DNA of 64,000 bases from Dyella_B nitratireducens (GTDB lineage Bacteria > Pseudomonadota > Gammaproteobacteria > Xanthomonadales > Rhodanobacteraceae): assembly GCF_049532905.1 (NCBI RefSeq), contig NZ_CP064032.1, positions 4,712,001 through 4,776,000 on the forward strand, in the 5' to 3' direction. A program made the translations under genes and the position numbers. Of this stretch, positions 43,879 to 52,755 are shown piece by piece (the stretch's first letter is position 1; every line of letters starts with the position of its first letter). Under the pieces are notes generated by a model that worked only from the letters and a program-made list of their open reading frames with translations, had not been told where the DNA came from and did not search any database.

Positions 43879-45576
43879 TTAAACTTTTGCAAGCATTTCC
43901 TGAAGAATGACCTGCCTCTTTAGTCGATCGTTGGTTACTTCACCAAGGTTCTGGCAGATATCAACAGCGCGGATAAATACTTCTGTGGCAGCCGTGCCAT
44001 GCTGTGCTACCACCTCGATGATCTTTTGAGCATCCTGTTCTGCTTTACGCGAATTTAGCTGCAACAAGGTTTGTCCGGCTACGATGGCACGAATTAATGG
44101 CAACATGTGCCACTTAAAACGCTTCATGTTTGGTGGAATCGTGCTATTTGAGACCAAAAGACTGAATCGGTACATGGTCAAGCACGAAGCATAAAAGATG
44201 GATTCTTTAGTTGTGTCCGCGAAGATAGTATCGGTCAACTCTTCGTACATTTGCTTTGGATACCTGGCCGCTAGCTCAGGCTTATTGCACCACATGGCGG
44301 CTACGCATTTAGCAGCATTGTTGAGCGAAAAGATTCTGGTGGCAGGAATCTCAAGACCAACGTACTGACGATCTCTACGCTCAAGATAAAGACGACTATC
44401 AGCCCCTTCATAGGTATTAAAATATTGCTCTACGCGCTTAATGATGGGGCGAAGAGAAAGGAATTGAGTTCCCTCAACCTTTGTCTGGCTGTTGGTCGCA
44501 CGCACGAGGTCAGCGAATACATCTTCTAGCTGCGTTTTAACGACCTTTATGTTCACCATAATGTCACCCAGGGCATCACGGTGCTGGAACAAAACATTTG
44601 ACGTCTGGCAGCCATTAACTATTTGATAGTTAGAAAGGTGCAACGTCGTTCCTTGAAGTTTTACATCGGGGCAAACCAGCGTGATGCCATTATTCAGTAC
44701 CGGAAATCGAGTGGCGCCATCCGAAGCAAGGGTGGCAGCAATAGATGCATTTACTGCATTGTCCTCACCAAGAAACGATCGAACATTTTCTTCGAAAACT
44801 TGACCTCGTAAGTTACCGTCAGTGGTTAGAAGAAGGTTGTTAACAAAATCACTTGCGCGGACAACCGCTAAGTACGCTTCATCGATGCCGGCGATATTGG
44901 GGAGTGCCGCATGGCTGAAAACGGGAAGGCTAGCAAAAACGCCCGAGTACGTGCTTACCCAAAGGCGAGTCAGATCTTCTCTGTCGATGAACTTCACATC
45001 GATTTCGTGGAACAATCCAAGTTCGTTCAGCTGGACAAGGAAGTCACGAAGAGCAGTCTCGAGGGCTTCAGGTCGCTGATACAATCCAGTCGACACAAAC
45101 CGTGCTGTCAGAGATGGCCGGCCATTACGGAGCTTCGGGACCTCATTGACGATAACGTCGAACATCGCGCGCGATTCTTTGAGGACATCATCTCCTGCAG
45201 CGTAGGGGGTCTGGTTGACGAAGCGAAAAATACCTTCTTTGAATTTTAAAAAGTCCCCAAGATCGAAGCCGTCTGTTCGCTTCGCTTGGATAAAAATGAC
45301 ATCGACATCATGATTGCGCCGAGGTGCCGCAAATATTGCCTGCACGTCCTCCACAGATGTTACGACGGCTTCGTCGACGACGAGGACTAGCCCATCAATG
45401 CCATCGTCTCCCTTCTCGGTTACGACATCATCTAAATCGAAGGTGCTGCTGTAGCGATTTGAGACGACGCAATGCGTGGAAAATTTTTCGAACTTGGTTG
45501 CCTCGTCATCGGCATCAAGACCAAAGCTTCGTACAAAACTCTCTAAATGCGCTTTTATAATGCGGTGCATTGTCAT
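43879..45576 (-). CDS. AIPR-family phage-defence protein
   Basis: A 565-residue protein. An N-terminal region with DDGIDGLVLVVDE and VDVIFIQAKRTDGF fits a PD-(D/E)xK nuclease-like core (Asp...Q-A-K). The central AIPR domain (about 245-500) shows VFEENVRSFLGEDNAVN, FPVLNNGITLVC and QIVNGCQTSNVLF. AIPR proteins are tied to abortive infection and phage resistance. The base composition looks more AT-rich than its neighbours, suggesting transfer. It lies about 110 bp downstream of the RhuM gene on the same strand. Confidence 0.85.
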   Translation of the reverse strand: MTMHRIIKAHLESFVRSFGLDADDEATKFEKFSTHCVVSNRYSSTFDLDDVVTEKGDDGIDGLVLVVDEAVVTSVEDVQAIFAAPRRNHDVDVIFIQAKRTDGFDLGDFLKFKEGIFRFVNQTPYAAGDDVLKESRAMFDVIVNEVPKLRNGRPSLTARFVSTGLYQRPEALETALRDFLVQLNELGLFHEIDVKFIDREDLTRLWVSTYSGVFASLPVFSHAALPNIAGIDEAYLAVVRASDFVNNLLLTTDGNLRGQVFEENVRSFLGEDNAVNASIAATLASDGATRFPVLNNGITLVCPDVKLQGTTLHLSNYQIVNGCQTSNVLFQHRDALGDIMVNIKVVKTQLEDVFADLVRATNSQTKVEGTQFLSLRPIIKRVEQYFNTYEGADSRLYLERRDRQYVGLEIPATRIFSLNNAAKCVAAMWCNKPELAARYPKQMYEELTDTIFADTTKESIFYASCLTMYRFSLLVSNSTIPPNMKRFKWHMLPLIRAIVAGQTLLQLNSRKAEQDAQKIIEVVAQHGTAATEVFIRAVDICQNLGEVTNDRLKRQVILQEMLAKV

Positions 45577-45691
45577 GTCCTATTCCCTGTTCTCTGTATG
45601 CGCTGCCTTTTATATGGCGATATTGCCATTTCTAATCCCTAAAAAGAGAGTCTAAAAAGATGGTCAGAATGCTTTTCTTATTTAAGAAAGC

Positions 45692-46750
45692 TCATTCTGT
45701 CCCTTTCTTCCGCTTGCTGCGTTTCGGAGTATCGTCCATTTCCAAAGATGCGGCAGCACTCCGCAAATCCTCCACATACTTTGCCTCCGCCGCCTGCTCG
45801 GCTTCTAGCCGTCGCCGTTCGGCAAAAGTGTCGTACTGCTGCTCAGCCCAGTCCAGCGCTTGCTCACGACTGACGCTGCCAGCGTTATCCAGTACGGGTA
45901 GTTCGGTGTCACGCAGGAACTTGTCGAGGAAACCATTCCAGTCGGCCAGACGGATATCCTGGCGGCGCATCGCGCGGAACTCGGCCTGGTCCAGAAACAT
46001 TACGGTGATGCGGTTGAGCGTGTCGATCTCCTGCGCATCCAGGTAGTTCTTGGCGGTGCCTACGTCTTGTTTGAGCACACGGCTACCCTTCCAGGTGTTC
46101 AAACCCATGTTGGGAGTGGCAGCATCAGCACGTCGACGAATGATTTCCGCCGCGGTCAGGCCGGTGGCGGCGTGATGCATCTTGTTCTGCATGATGGCGA
46201 AGAAGCGCTTAGTAGCCTGTTCGCCTTCTTGGTAATCCACGGCCATGGCGAAAATTTCGCGAATGCGCTGATAGACCCGGGCTTCGCTGGCGCGGATCTC
46301 GCGGATGCGCGCCAGCAATTCGTCGAAATAGTCCACCTGGCTGCGATTGCCCTTGAGCCGCTCGTCATCCAGCACGAAGCCCTTGACCAGGTATTCACTG
46401 AGGCGTGCTGTAGCCCATTGGCGAAACTCGGTGCCACGGGCGGAACGGACGCGGTAGCCGACGGCAAGGGTGGCTTCCAGGTTGTAATGATCTAGCTGCC
46501 GACGAACCTCGCGGGCTCCCTCGGTTCGAACGATTCGGAATTTCCGAATCGTTCGTTCAGGTTCAATATCGCTCTCTGCGTAAGCGTTGGCCAGATGCTC
46601 ATTTACAGTAGGTACCGAGACTTGATAGAGCTCGGCGATTTGGCGCTGGGTGAGCCAGACCGTTTCGCCGGTCATAAGCACACGGATGCCATCTCCGGCT
46701 GGATAGATCAGCAGTTCCCCTTCCGAGCCGGGGGTAAAGTCCTTGCTCAT
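45692..46750 (-). CDS. RhuM-family protein
   Basis: A 352-residue protein matching the virulence-RhuM family. It has a helix-turn-helix (VWLTQRQIAELYQVSVPTVN), the N-terminal ANT/BRO-like signature (NLEATLAVGYRVRSARGTEF then RQWATARLSEYLVKGF), a Fic/death-on-curing-related C-terminal half (NTWKGSRVLKQDVGTAKNYL) and a basic tail (PKRSKRKKGTE). Such genes travel with restriction and abortive-infection loci; the biochemical role is unknown. It overlaps the small upstream gene by 4 bp. Confidence 0.85.
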   Translation of the reverse strand: MSKDFTPGSEGELLIYPAGDGIRVLMTGETVWLTQRQIAELYQVSVPTVNEHLANAYAESDIEPERTIRKFRIVRTEGAREVRRQLDHYNLEATLAVGYRVRSARGTEFRQWATARLSEYLVKGFVLDDERLKGNRSQVDYFDELLARIREIRASEARVYQRIREIFAMAVDYQEGEQATKRFFAIMQNKMHHAATGLTAAEIIRRRADAATPNMGLNTWKGSRVLKQDVGTAKNYLDAQEIDTLNRITVMFLDQAEFRAMRRQDIRLADWNGFLDKFLRDTELPVLDNAGSVSREQALDWAEQQYDTFAERRRLEAEQAAEAKYVEDLRSAAASLEMDDTPKRSKRKKGTE

Positions 46751-46938
46751 GCCAATAATCCTTTCAGCAAATCGGCAGTCTCGTCTTCAGGCCGACGGAT
46801 ACAAGTCTCGATATCCGGTAGCGGACTCGGTGGATTGTAGACGTAGACGCGGCGGTTGATCGGTATTTCATACAGCCATGAGGATGGCAAGTAATTCGCG
46901 TAGGAGTTCTCGATGCGGTGAAGGGCGATTTCAGCCAT
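46747..46938 (-). CDS. Small protein translationally coupled to RhuM
   Basis: A 63-residue protein (MAEIALHRIENSYANYLPSS...) from the ATG at 46938, ending DETADLLKGLLA. Its stop overlaps the RhuM ATG. No family is recognised. It could be an antitoxin-like partner, or the N-terminal remnant of a larger protein. An alternative start lies at 46962. Confidence 0.5.
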   Translation of the reverse strand: MAEIALHRIENSYANYLPSSWLYEIPINRRVYVYNPPSPLPDIETCIRRPEDETADLLKGLLA

Positions 46939-47053
46939 TGAGCCCCCAGACTTAATACTCACGGCGGCTTGATCATCAAGAATGGTATACCTCGGGCATC
47001 GAAAGCAACGTCAGCAGCAACAGTTCGGATTCCAGCGAGATCGCAGGACGTAA

Positions 47054-48574
47054 TTATCGATGTGTACTCAATTCGAGCCAATCAAGCTCCTGCTCCACTC
47101 GCCGATAAGCGTCATCACCAATCTGCCCGCTATCACGCAGCACATCGATCGCCCCTCGAGCGTGCTTCACGATCTGCCGCCGAAGCACGTTGTCCGTTAT
47201 CGCAGAGGAGTCACTAGCAGCCTTTGCTCCCGCCAACGCCGCCTCATATTCTTGCCGCAATCGCTGCGCAGCTTGCCCTTCCTGATTCGCCAACCCGCCT
47301 AAGGCAGCCTTGAGCGCCTTGGTCCGCGCTAGCAGAATCTCCTTTTCCACCACGTTATCGTGCGGCATCTTGAGCCACTTCAACAATGGGCGAAGCGTGA
47401 GCCCCTGAATAAGCAGCGTCCCCAGCACGACCACAAAGGCCGTTACCAGGATGAAATCGCGATAGGGAAACGCATCGGGCAGTGCGAGCGCCGCCGCCAG
47501 CGTGACGATGCCGCGCATGCCCGACCAGCCTATGACGAGCCCGCCCTTGAAGCTTTCTTGCTTGGTCACAGCGTCCGGGCGGCCCGGGTCATCCGGGAAG
47601 AAAAAGCGATACGAGAAAACCCAGACGAACCGAATGACGATCACCACGGCAAGGCAGGCCGCTGCCATACTCAGCCAGTTCATGTGTTGACCGCCGGCGA
47701 TGGTCGGCAGGATGGGGCGGAGCTGCAAGCCGATCAACACGAAGGCGAGCACGTTCAACACAAAAGTGACGGTCTCCCACGTTGCGAACGCGTTGACCCT
47801 GACGGGTGTCGGCATGGCGGACGTCGGTGCGCGGGCGGCGGTCAATCCGAAAGCCACCACGGTGATGACGGCGGAAAGATGCAGCTGTTCGGCCAACAGC
47901 CACACGCCGAAGGTCATCACGAACTGCAGCACGATGGAGATGGCTGCATCGTCAACACGGCGTATCAGGTGACCAATCAAGATCGCCAGAACCCATCCCG
48001 CCGCGACACTGCCGACGGCGACCAGGATCAATGCTGGCACGGCGTCCCTGGCATGGAAGCTTCCGGTCGCCACCGAGGCGACGGCAAACCGGTAGATCAA
48101 TAGCGACGAGGCGTCGTTGAGAAGGCTCTCTCCCTCCAGCACCATCCGGATGCGATGCGGCGGCTCCACCTGCCGCATGATCGCAATGGCCGCGACCGCG
48201 TCAGGCGGTGCCAGCAGTGCACCCAGCGCAATCGCCGCCGCCCAAGGCATATCCGGCAGAAACCACCGCACCGTGAATGCGACGGCCACCGTCGTGAGAC
48301 CGACGGCGACCACCACCAGCGAGAAGATGGGGCGCCAGTTGCGCCTAAGATCACGCAACGACATATCGTGCGCGGCATCCAGCAGTACGGGCGCTACGAG
48401 CAAGGCGAGGATCAGGTCGGGCGGTAGATCCAGCTTGGGCAAGCCAGGGATGAGCGATATGGCCATACCCATCAATGCCAGCAGCACGGGGTAGGGAACG
48501 CCTATGCGCTTTGCCAACATGGCAAGCACGGCGGCGCCCAGAAGAATGGCGAGCAACATCTCGAACGCCAACAT
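47054..48574 (-). CDS. Na+/H+ antiporter, CPA1 family
   Basis: A 506-residue protein with about 12 membrane helices. It has the CPA1 signatures LGALLAPPDAVAAIAI (ion-binding Asp in TM5 region) and VLEGESLLNDASSLLIYRF. A charged cytosolic tail of about 110 residues starts LKMPHDNVVEKEILLART. It exchanges sodium or potassium for protons at the inner membrane. It reads toward the defence genes, from which it is separated by 115 bp. Confidence 0.9.
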   Translation of the reverse strand: MLAFEMLLAILLGAAVLAMLAKRIGVPYPVLLALMGMAISLIPGLPKLDLPPDLILALLVAPVLLDAAHDMSLRDLRRNWRPIFSLVVVAVGLTTVAVAFTVRWFLPDMPWAAAIALGALLAPPDAVAAIAIMRQVEPPHRIRMVLEGESLLNDASSLLIYRFAVASVATGSFHARDAVPALILVAVGSVAAGWVLAILIGHLIRRVDDAAISIVLQFVMTFGVWLLAEQLHLSAVITVVAFGLTAARAPTSAMPTPVRVNAFATWETVTFVLNVLAFVLIGLQLRPILPTIAGGQHMNWLSMAAACLAVVIVIRFVWVFSYRFFFPDDPGRPDAVTKQESFKGGLVIGWSGMRGIVTLAAALALPDAFPYRDFILVTAFVVVLGTLLIQGLTLRPLLKWLKMPHDNVVEKEILLARTKALKAALGGLANQEGQAAQRLRQEYEAALAGAKAASDSSAITDNVLRRQIVKHARGAIDVLRDSGQIGDDAYRRVEQELDWLELSTHR

Positions 48575-48755
48575 AGATAACGACCCCTGGTGAAGGAAAG
48601 GAATGATGCGTCAGTGGTGGGTGGGGAGATTATGGAGGCTATCTGGCCGCGTGCTTCTTTAGGTTATGCCCTTTAGGAGAGACACTTTTCAAAATTTCGT
48701 CCGTCGTGTTCAATGGGCCGGTCGCAATGACGCGACATCCAATTGGAGCAAGTAG

Positions 48756-48998
48756 ATGAAGAAGGACATCATCCGTACCAGCACCTTTGCCCTCACCCTG
48801 ATGCTCGGCGCCGCCGTAGCAACGCCCAGCATCGCCCAGCCCGCCACCATGCCAGCCAGCGCGCATACCGCCAGCTTCCTGGTCACACCCACGGGCTATC
48901 AGCCGACGCCGGGCTACCTGATCGTCACGGAAGTCGGCGAGTGCGAGCACGTGACCCACAAGAATTTCTGCTATTGCACGGGTGCTTGCCACCCCTAA
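48756..48998 (+). CDS. Small secreted Cys-containing protein
   Basis: An 80-residue protein. The signal peptide (1-28) ends SIAQ. A short mature part follows, ending VGECEHVTHKNFCYCTGACHP with four Cys (the run is split here as VGECEHV / NFCYCTGACHP). Two disulfides or a metal site are possible. GGAG lies 9 bases upstream and a strong terminator 30 bases downstream, so this is a well-formed single-gene unit. Role unknown; a peptide effector or envelope protein are options. Confidence 0.7.
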   Translation: MKKDIIRTSTFALTLMLGAAVATPSIAQPATMPASAHTASFLVTPTGYQPTPGYLIVTEVGECEHVTHKNFCYCTGACHP

Positions 48999-49024
48999 GT
49001 CGCTCGATGCTGCACGTAGCACTC

Positions 49025-49055
49025 AAAGGCCCGCCCATCGGTGGGCCTTTTTGTT
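49025..49055 (+). terminator. Strong intrinsic terminator
   Basis: An 11-bp stem (aaaggcccgcc / ggtgggccttt, one G-T pair), loop cat, followed by ttgttt. It ends the small secreted Cys protein gene. Confidence 0.85.
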
Positions 49056-49180
49056 TGCGTGCTCATGTTGCAACCATCTGACGATGCTTGCGCGCGGTTT
49101 GGTCCCAGGGTCTTGCCAAGCAGGCGCGATGCGGATGTATAACTGTGCCTGCACGTTCGTCCATCAGGTAGTTAGGTCCT

Positions 49181-49420
49181 ATGAACACACCATCCAAAAT
49201 GGCCCACCCTGTAGTGCGCGTTATGGCGGTTATTTTCGGGATTGTTGCTCTTGGTTTCGCTGCCATCGGCGCATATACGTTGTTTAGTCATGGTTGGAGC
49301 TGGCAGGTCTTTTCCGTCACATTTGCAATGGCTACTTTGGCAATTATCTTCATCACTGGCGGCATAAAAGGTCCCGGCAAACTTCCGACCAAGGGCTACT
49401 CTTTACTGGGCGGCCCCTGA
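49181..49420 (+). CDS. Small hypothetical two-pass membrane protein
   Basis: A 79-residue protein with two membrane helices (VMAVIFGIVALGFAAIGAYT and VFSVTFAMATLAIIFI). No clear Shine-Dalgarno other than TAGGT. It is followed 60 bp on by an attC-like site, so it may be the gene of the first visible cassette. Function unknown. Confidence 0.6.
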   Translation: MNTPSKMAHPVVRVMAVIFGIVALGFAAIGAYTLFSHGWSWQVFSVTFAMATLAIIFITGGIKGPGKLPTKGYSLLGGP

Positions 49421-49479
49421 TAGCTTGGTCTGGCTGGATGTTCAACGCGACCATTGATGATCAGCGCAATAGCGGTGTG

Positions 49480-49535
49480 GCCTGGCAATTCATTCAAGGC
49501 GGACGCCTTCGGCGCCACTTACTTAGGCGTTGAAT
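49480..49535 (+). repeat. attC-like site 1
   Basis: The order of elements follows integron attC sites of the aadA/Xanthomonas type: GCCTGGC box, then caattcattcaag, a GGCG...GCC ttc GGC GCC stem, then ttaggc and the crossover-type box GTTGAAT (GTTRRRY). The R'' box departs from the RYYYAAC consensus, so the site may be degenerate. Confidence 0.6.
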
Positions 49536-49562
49536 GTCCGTTTTCGACCCAGAGCGGCCACT
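49533..49562. repeat. Interspersed palindrome copy a
   Basis: Form aatgtccgttttcgaccc then agagcggcca. It lies directly after the attC-like site. Its ATG opens a false MSVFDPER start for the next gene. Confidence 0.8.
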
Positions 49563-49575
49563 TCATAGAGGTAAT

Positions 49576-49893
49576 ATGACTTCATATAGGGGGCAGTGGA
49601 AGGCTTTGAGGCGCCTAGAGCGGTGCCTTTTTAGTTGGCTCATTGGTTGGCCGGTATTATTACTAGCTGTAATGCTGCTTGCCACGCCACAGCTGATTGG
49701 CGTTCGTAGCGCAGCGACCCGCGACATCGATGGATATATCTTTATTGGCCTTTGGGGAGGCGTTGCCTTATTACTCAGGGTGTGGCTGGGCACCATTAAG
49801 TGTCCAAGATGTGGCTTTAGCTTCTACGGAGGTGAACGCGTGCCACGCAAAACATGTGCGCACTGCAGTCTTGATCGCAAGTCGGCGCAATGA
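49576..49893 (+). CDS. Hypothetical membrane protein with zinc ribbon
   Basis: A 105-residue protein. Two membrane helices (WLIGWPVLLLAVMLLATP and IFIGLWGGVALLLRVWL) are followed by a C-terminal zinc ribbon (IKCPRCGFSF and KTCAHCSL, CxxC-x16-CxxC). The start at 49576 has GAGG 5 bases upstream. The longer frame from 49534 begins inside the interspersed palindrome and is rejected. Confidence 0.68.
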   Translation: MTSYRGQWKALRRLERCLFSWLIGWPVLLLAVMLLATPQLIGVRSAATRDIDGYIFIGLWGGVALLLRVWLGTIKCPRCGFSFYGGERVPRKTCAHCSLDRKSAQ

Positions 49894-49903
49894 GTGCGAG
49901 TTT

Positions 49904-49929
49904 TGTTCGCTTCCGACCCGGCGTGGACA
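49904..49929. repeat. Interspersed palindrome copy b (degenerate)
   Basis: Form tgttcgcttccgaccc then ggcgtggaca, 10 bases after the stop of the zinc-ribbon gene. Confidence 0.7.
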
Positions 49930-50005
49930 GCTTGCGGCAGTGTAGGACAAACTATGAAACGCCTCTGGTTCCGTATATTTTCGCTAGTCACTCAGTGAGG
50001 TCAGG

Positions 50006-50347
50006 ATGCGCCCCCTAGTTGCGACAATGTTCTTTCTCCTTGCAAGCACGGCTTGGGCGCAAGCTTCAGGTCTCGCTGCCACCAAACTCTACGCAGTTGT
50101 CTTTCAGGCAACCGTCAATTCGGCTGGCAAGATAGACACGCTCGAAGTATCCAAGGTCATTGATCCAAGTTCCGGCACTACCAACGCAGTCGACGTGACA
50201 GTTCCCCAAAGTTATGTCGTTGCAGCGCGCGCATTTCTTTCGAAGCGCACCTACCCCTCTGATCCGAAACAGTTCTTCACTTACACCTTCTACGATCCGT
50301 CGCAGCCGACACGTGCCGACATTGATCCCAAGGCGGATCGTCAGTAA
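50006..50347 (+). CDS. Small secreted hypothetical protein
   Basis: A 113-residue protein. The signal peptide (1-18) ends AWAQ. The body KLYAVVFQATVNSAGKIDTL and SYVVAARAFLSKRTY vaguely recalls TonB C-terminal-like periplasmic domains, but no family is claimed. It is preceded by AGGTC near the ATG and followed directly by attC-like site 2, so it has the layout of an integron cassette gene. Confidence 0.6.
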   Translation: MRPLVATMFFLLASTAWAQASGLAATKLYAVVFQATVNSAGKIDTLEVSKVIDPSSGTTNAVDVTVPQSYVVAARAFLSKRTYPSDPKQFFTYTFYDPSQPTRADIDPKADRQ

Positions 50348-50348
50348 T

Positions 50349-50405
50349 AGCTAACTATGCGTTCAATGTAGGCGCCATTGGTTCCGTTTGGCGCAGGAGT
50401 TGAAT
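50349..50405 (+). repeat. attC-like site 2
   Basis: The box AGCTAAC is followed by atgcgttcaatg, a perfect gcgcca / tggcgc stem (50372-50377, 50389-50394), and the terminal box GTTGAAT (50399-50405). Size and order match an integron recombination site of about 57 bp. Both boxes are the same kind as in site 1. Confidence 0.6.
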
Positions 50406-50432
50406 GTGCGCTTTCAACCCATAGCGGACATG
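50404..50432. repeat. Interspersed palindrome copy c
   Basis: Form atgtgcgctttcaaccc then atagcggacat, adjoining attC-like site 2. Confidence 0.8.
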
Positions 50433-50539
50433 GCAGGGCAATTTGGCCGTGCTATTGGGCTAGAAATAGGGTGCCTTCAGCCCATTGCAGCTGCCGTAGA
50501 CATAAAAAAAGATGTTAGACGTTAAAGGAAAATCGGCAG

Positions 50540-51058
50540 CTACTTCGACCGCATGGCAACGACGTCGATTTCCACCAGAGCGCCACGGCGACCTGCGGGC
50601 AGAACCACCTCCACGGTGGTGCACGCTGGCTTGTTGGGTTGGTCTTTGGTCCCGAAGAATGGGTGGTACCCGGCCCTGAATCCGCTGAGGTCCATCTGGC
50701 CGCCTTTTGCCGGGTCGGCTGCGAGATACACACGCACCATCGCTACGTCGCCCATCGTCAGGTGCTGCGTCTTGAGGAACGTTTGGATGTCCTTGAGAAT
50801 GCCCGCGGTCTGGGACGCGGTGTCGGTGTGGGTCTTCAGATCCGGGTCGAGCCATCCACTGACATACAGAGTGTCTCCAGCCCACACCGCCTGCGAAAAT
50901 GGGAGATCGGTACCTGAGGGGTTTTGACTGGCCGTGAGCGGAATGTCTTTTATACCTTGCGCTAGAGCCGTCGTCGCGCCGCTGCCGACAAAAGTAGCCA
51001 TGGCCACGGCGGTGAAGACACCCCATGCATATCGCTTTCGATTGAATTCGAATCTCAC
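50540..51058 (-). CDS. Exported RidA-family protein
   Basis: A 172-residue protein. A Sec signal (about 1-35, with VFTAVAMATFVGSGATTALA) precedes a RidA/YjgF domain (GDTLYVSGWLDPDLKTHTDT, MGDVAMVRVYLAADPA, CTTVEVVLPAGRRGALVEID with the conserved late Arg). Cytosolic RidA deaminates imines; exported members are uncharacterised. The GTG at 51058 has GGAGG 5-6 bases before it and is preferred to the ATG at 51082. It is inverted relative to the surrounding cassettes. Confidence 0.85.
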   Translation of the reverse strand: MRFEFNRKRYAWGVFTAVAMATFVGSGATTALAQGIKDIPLTASQNPSGTDLPFSQAVWAGDTLYVSGWLDPDLKTHTDTASQTAGILKDIQTFLKTQHLTMGDVAMVRVYLAADPAKGGQMDLSGFRAGYHPFFGTKDQPNKPACTTVEVVLPAGRRGALVEIDVVAMRSK

Positions 51059-51522
51059 GATTTCCTCCGATGTGCGGGTCATTGATTTTCGTCTGCGGGG
51101 TGAGCTCGCGCTCAGTTGGTGTGAGTCTCCGCATCGCAGCCGCCCACACCTTCACACTTGGCCCAACATAGATTGTGCATGCGCGCGACAGTTGAACGCC
51201 GACCGCTCGCTGCAGCGAGGCCGCCGTTCGCTGCATCACTCTCCGCAGCTATGACGTAACAGCGCTTAAGAAGTGTTCCCAATAGCCATGAGAAACGAAA
51301 CATTCGGGTGCATCTCGATCTATATGGCCAGTTGATCGGCCGCAAGCGTAATGTCCGCTTTCCCCAAAGCGGATACTGCGAAACGGAGGTCGTATGGGCG
51401 TCAGCAAGGGAGAGCAATTTGCTCAGCGGGATATTTATGTCGACTATCCATTTGAGCAGGTCATGTTCAGTTGCGACCATATAGCGGGAAAATTTTTCGC
51501 CGCTTCTACGGGAAGGTCGAGC
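51059..51522. other. Intergenic stretch between RidA and permease genes
   Basis: It holds the RidA promoter region and palindrome copy d at 51350. No supported gene is seen. Confidence 0.4.
51350..51375. repeat. Interspersed palindrome copy d
   Basis: Form aatgtccgctttcccc then aaagcggata, an almost ideal copy of the family. Confidence 0.8.
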
Positions 51523-52755
51523 CTATTCGTCGCGAATGGCCGCGATTGGATCCAGTGCCGCTGCCTGGCGCGAGGGATAGATGCTGAATCCCAGGCCGAT
51601 TAACGTGCATGCTACGACAGAGATGATTATGCCAACGGGTGCCCACGCGACATGCCAGCCAGCGAAGGCAGCAATCGCGTACGCTAAAGCCGCACCGAAC
51701 AACAAACCAATCAACGCACCGGATGCACAGATCACCACCGCCTCACGCAGAAAGCGTTGTACGATGTCCTGTCGACGCGCGCCGATCGCGCGTAGCAGGC
51801 CGATCTCGCGACGCCGCTCCAGAACATTGGCGAGCATGATATTCATAATGCCAATGCCACCGACCAAAAGGCTGACGCCGGCGATTGTCCCCATCACTAC
51901 GCTGAAGATGCGCTGGGTTTTCTGGTTTTGCTGGTATAACTGCTGCGGGACGATGAGCCGATAGTCGCTAACGCCGGCATGGCGCTGATCGAGCAACTGT
52001 GTGAGTACGTTCGCGTCGCTGGCGAGACTGCTGGGATCGTTGATGCGCAAAAGGAAGCGACTGATTTCATCCTCCATCGGTTGAAAACGGAAACGCGCAC
52101 GCGCACTCGACAAGGGCACGAAGACCGTGTTGCTATCCCCTCCCAGCGCCACACCCTCGAACTTGTTCTGATCCAGATCACGATCAGCGAGTACGCCAAC
52201 GACACGCAGCCACGTTTGGTTGGCCTTGAACAAACGTCCTAGCGGCTTGCCATCGGGAAACAACTCGTATGCGGCTTGGTGGCCCAGCACCGCTACTGCG
52301 GCCAGGCTGGCGTCGTCATTTGCATTCAACGCGCGCCCAAGCTCGAGGTGCTGTGAAGCGAGTTGGAAATAGTCCGGGCTCACGCCTTCGATCTGTGCAT
52401 CGGCATGACCGCCGTCACTGAACACACTGAGCACTTTGATTTGCTTTTCAGCGGCAAAGCGTTCGGCCGATGGTACGACATCCAGTGCGGCTTGCGCGTC
52501 AGCCACGGTAAGACCGATGCTGCGCGCACGCGCTTCCTTCAACGCATCGCCGCTCTGGCTCTTTGCCTCCACGATCAAATTGTGCAGTCCCAGGCTGTCG
52601 ACCAGTTTCAGCGCCTCACGCCGGCTACCCTCACCAACTCCTTGCATGGCGACCATGGCGCCTACGCCGAAGATCATACCTAGCAGAGTCAGCAGGGTAC
52701 GGAGTTTTCGGCGCGACAATTCCTCAATCGCTTCGCCCCAGCCCGCGGAGATCAT
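51523..52755 (-). CDS. MacB-like ABC transporter permease
   Basis: A 410-residue FtsX/MacB-type permease. The N-terminal helix (LRTLLTLLGMIFGVGAMVAM), a large periplasmic MacB-PCD domain (about 50-280) and three C-terminal helices (VVMGTIAGVSLLVGGIGIMN, ICASGALIGLLFGAALAYAI, VGIIISVVACTLIGLGF). These pumps use the periplasmic mechanotransmission scheme to export peptides or lipids. It is the last gene of the exporter operon and overlaps the adaptor gene by 4 bp. Confidence 0.88.
   Translation of the reverse strand: MISAGWGEAIEELSRRKLRTLLTLLGMIFGVGAMVAMQGVGEGSRREALKLVDSLGLHNLIVEAKSQSGDALKEARARSIGLTVADAQAALDVVPSAERFAAEKQIKVLSVFSDGGHADAQIEGVSPDYFQLASQHLELGRALNANDDASLAAVAVLGHQAAYELFPDGKPLGRLFKANQTWLRVVGVLADRDLDQNKFEGVALGGDSNTVFVPLSSARARFRFQPMEDEISRFLLRINDPSSLASDANVLTQLLDQRHAGVSDYRLIVPQQLYQQNQKTQRIFSVVMGTIAGVSLLVGGIGIMNIMLANVLERRREIGLLRAIGARRQDIVQRFLREAVVICASGALIGLLFGAALAYAIAAFAGWHVAWAPVGIIISVVACTLIGLGFSIYPSRQAAALDPIAAIRDE

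Noticed and set aside
49534..49575. MSVFDPER start of the zinc-ribbon membrane protein
   Set aside because: The start lies within the interspersed palindrome; the same false start pattern appears at 60931.
47054..51522. Search for an integrase or attI at the left side of the cassette-like region
   Set aside because: No tyrosine-recombinase frame was found between the antiporter and the exporter operon.
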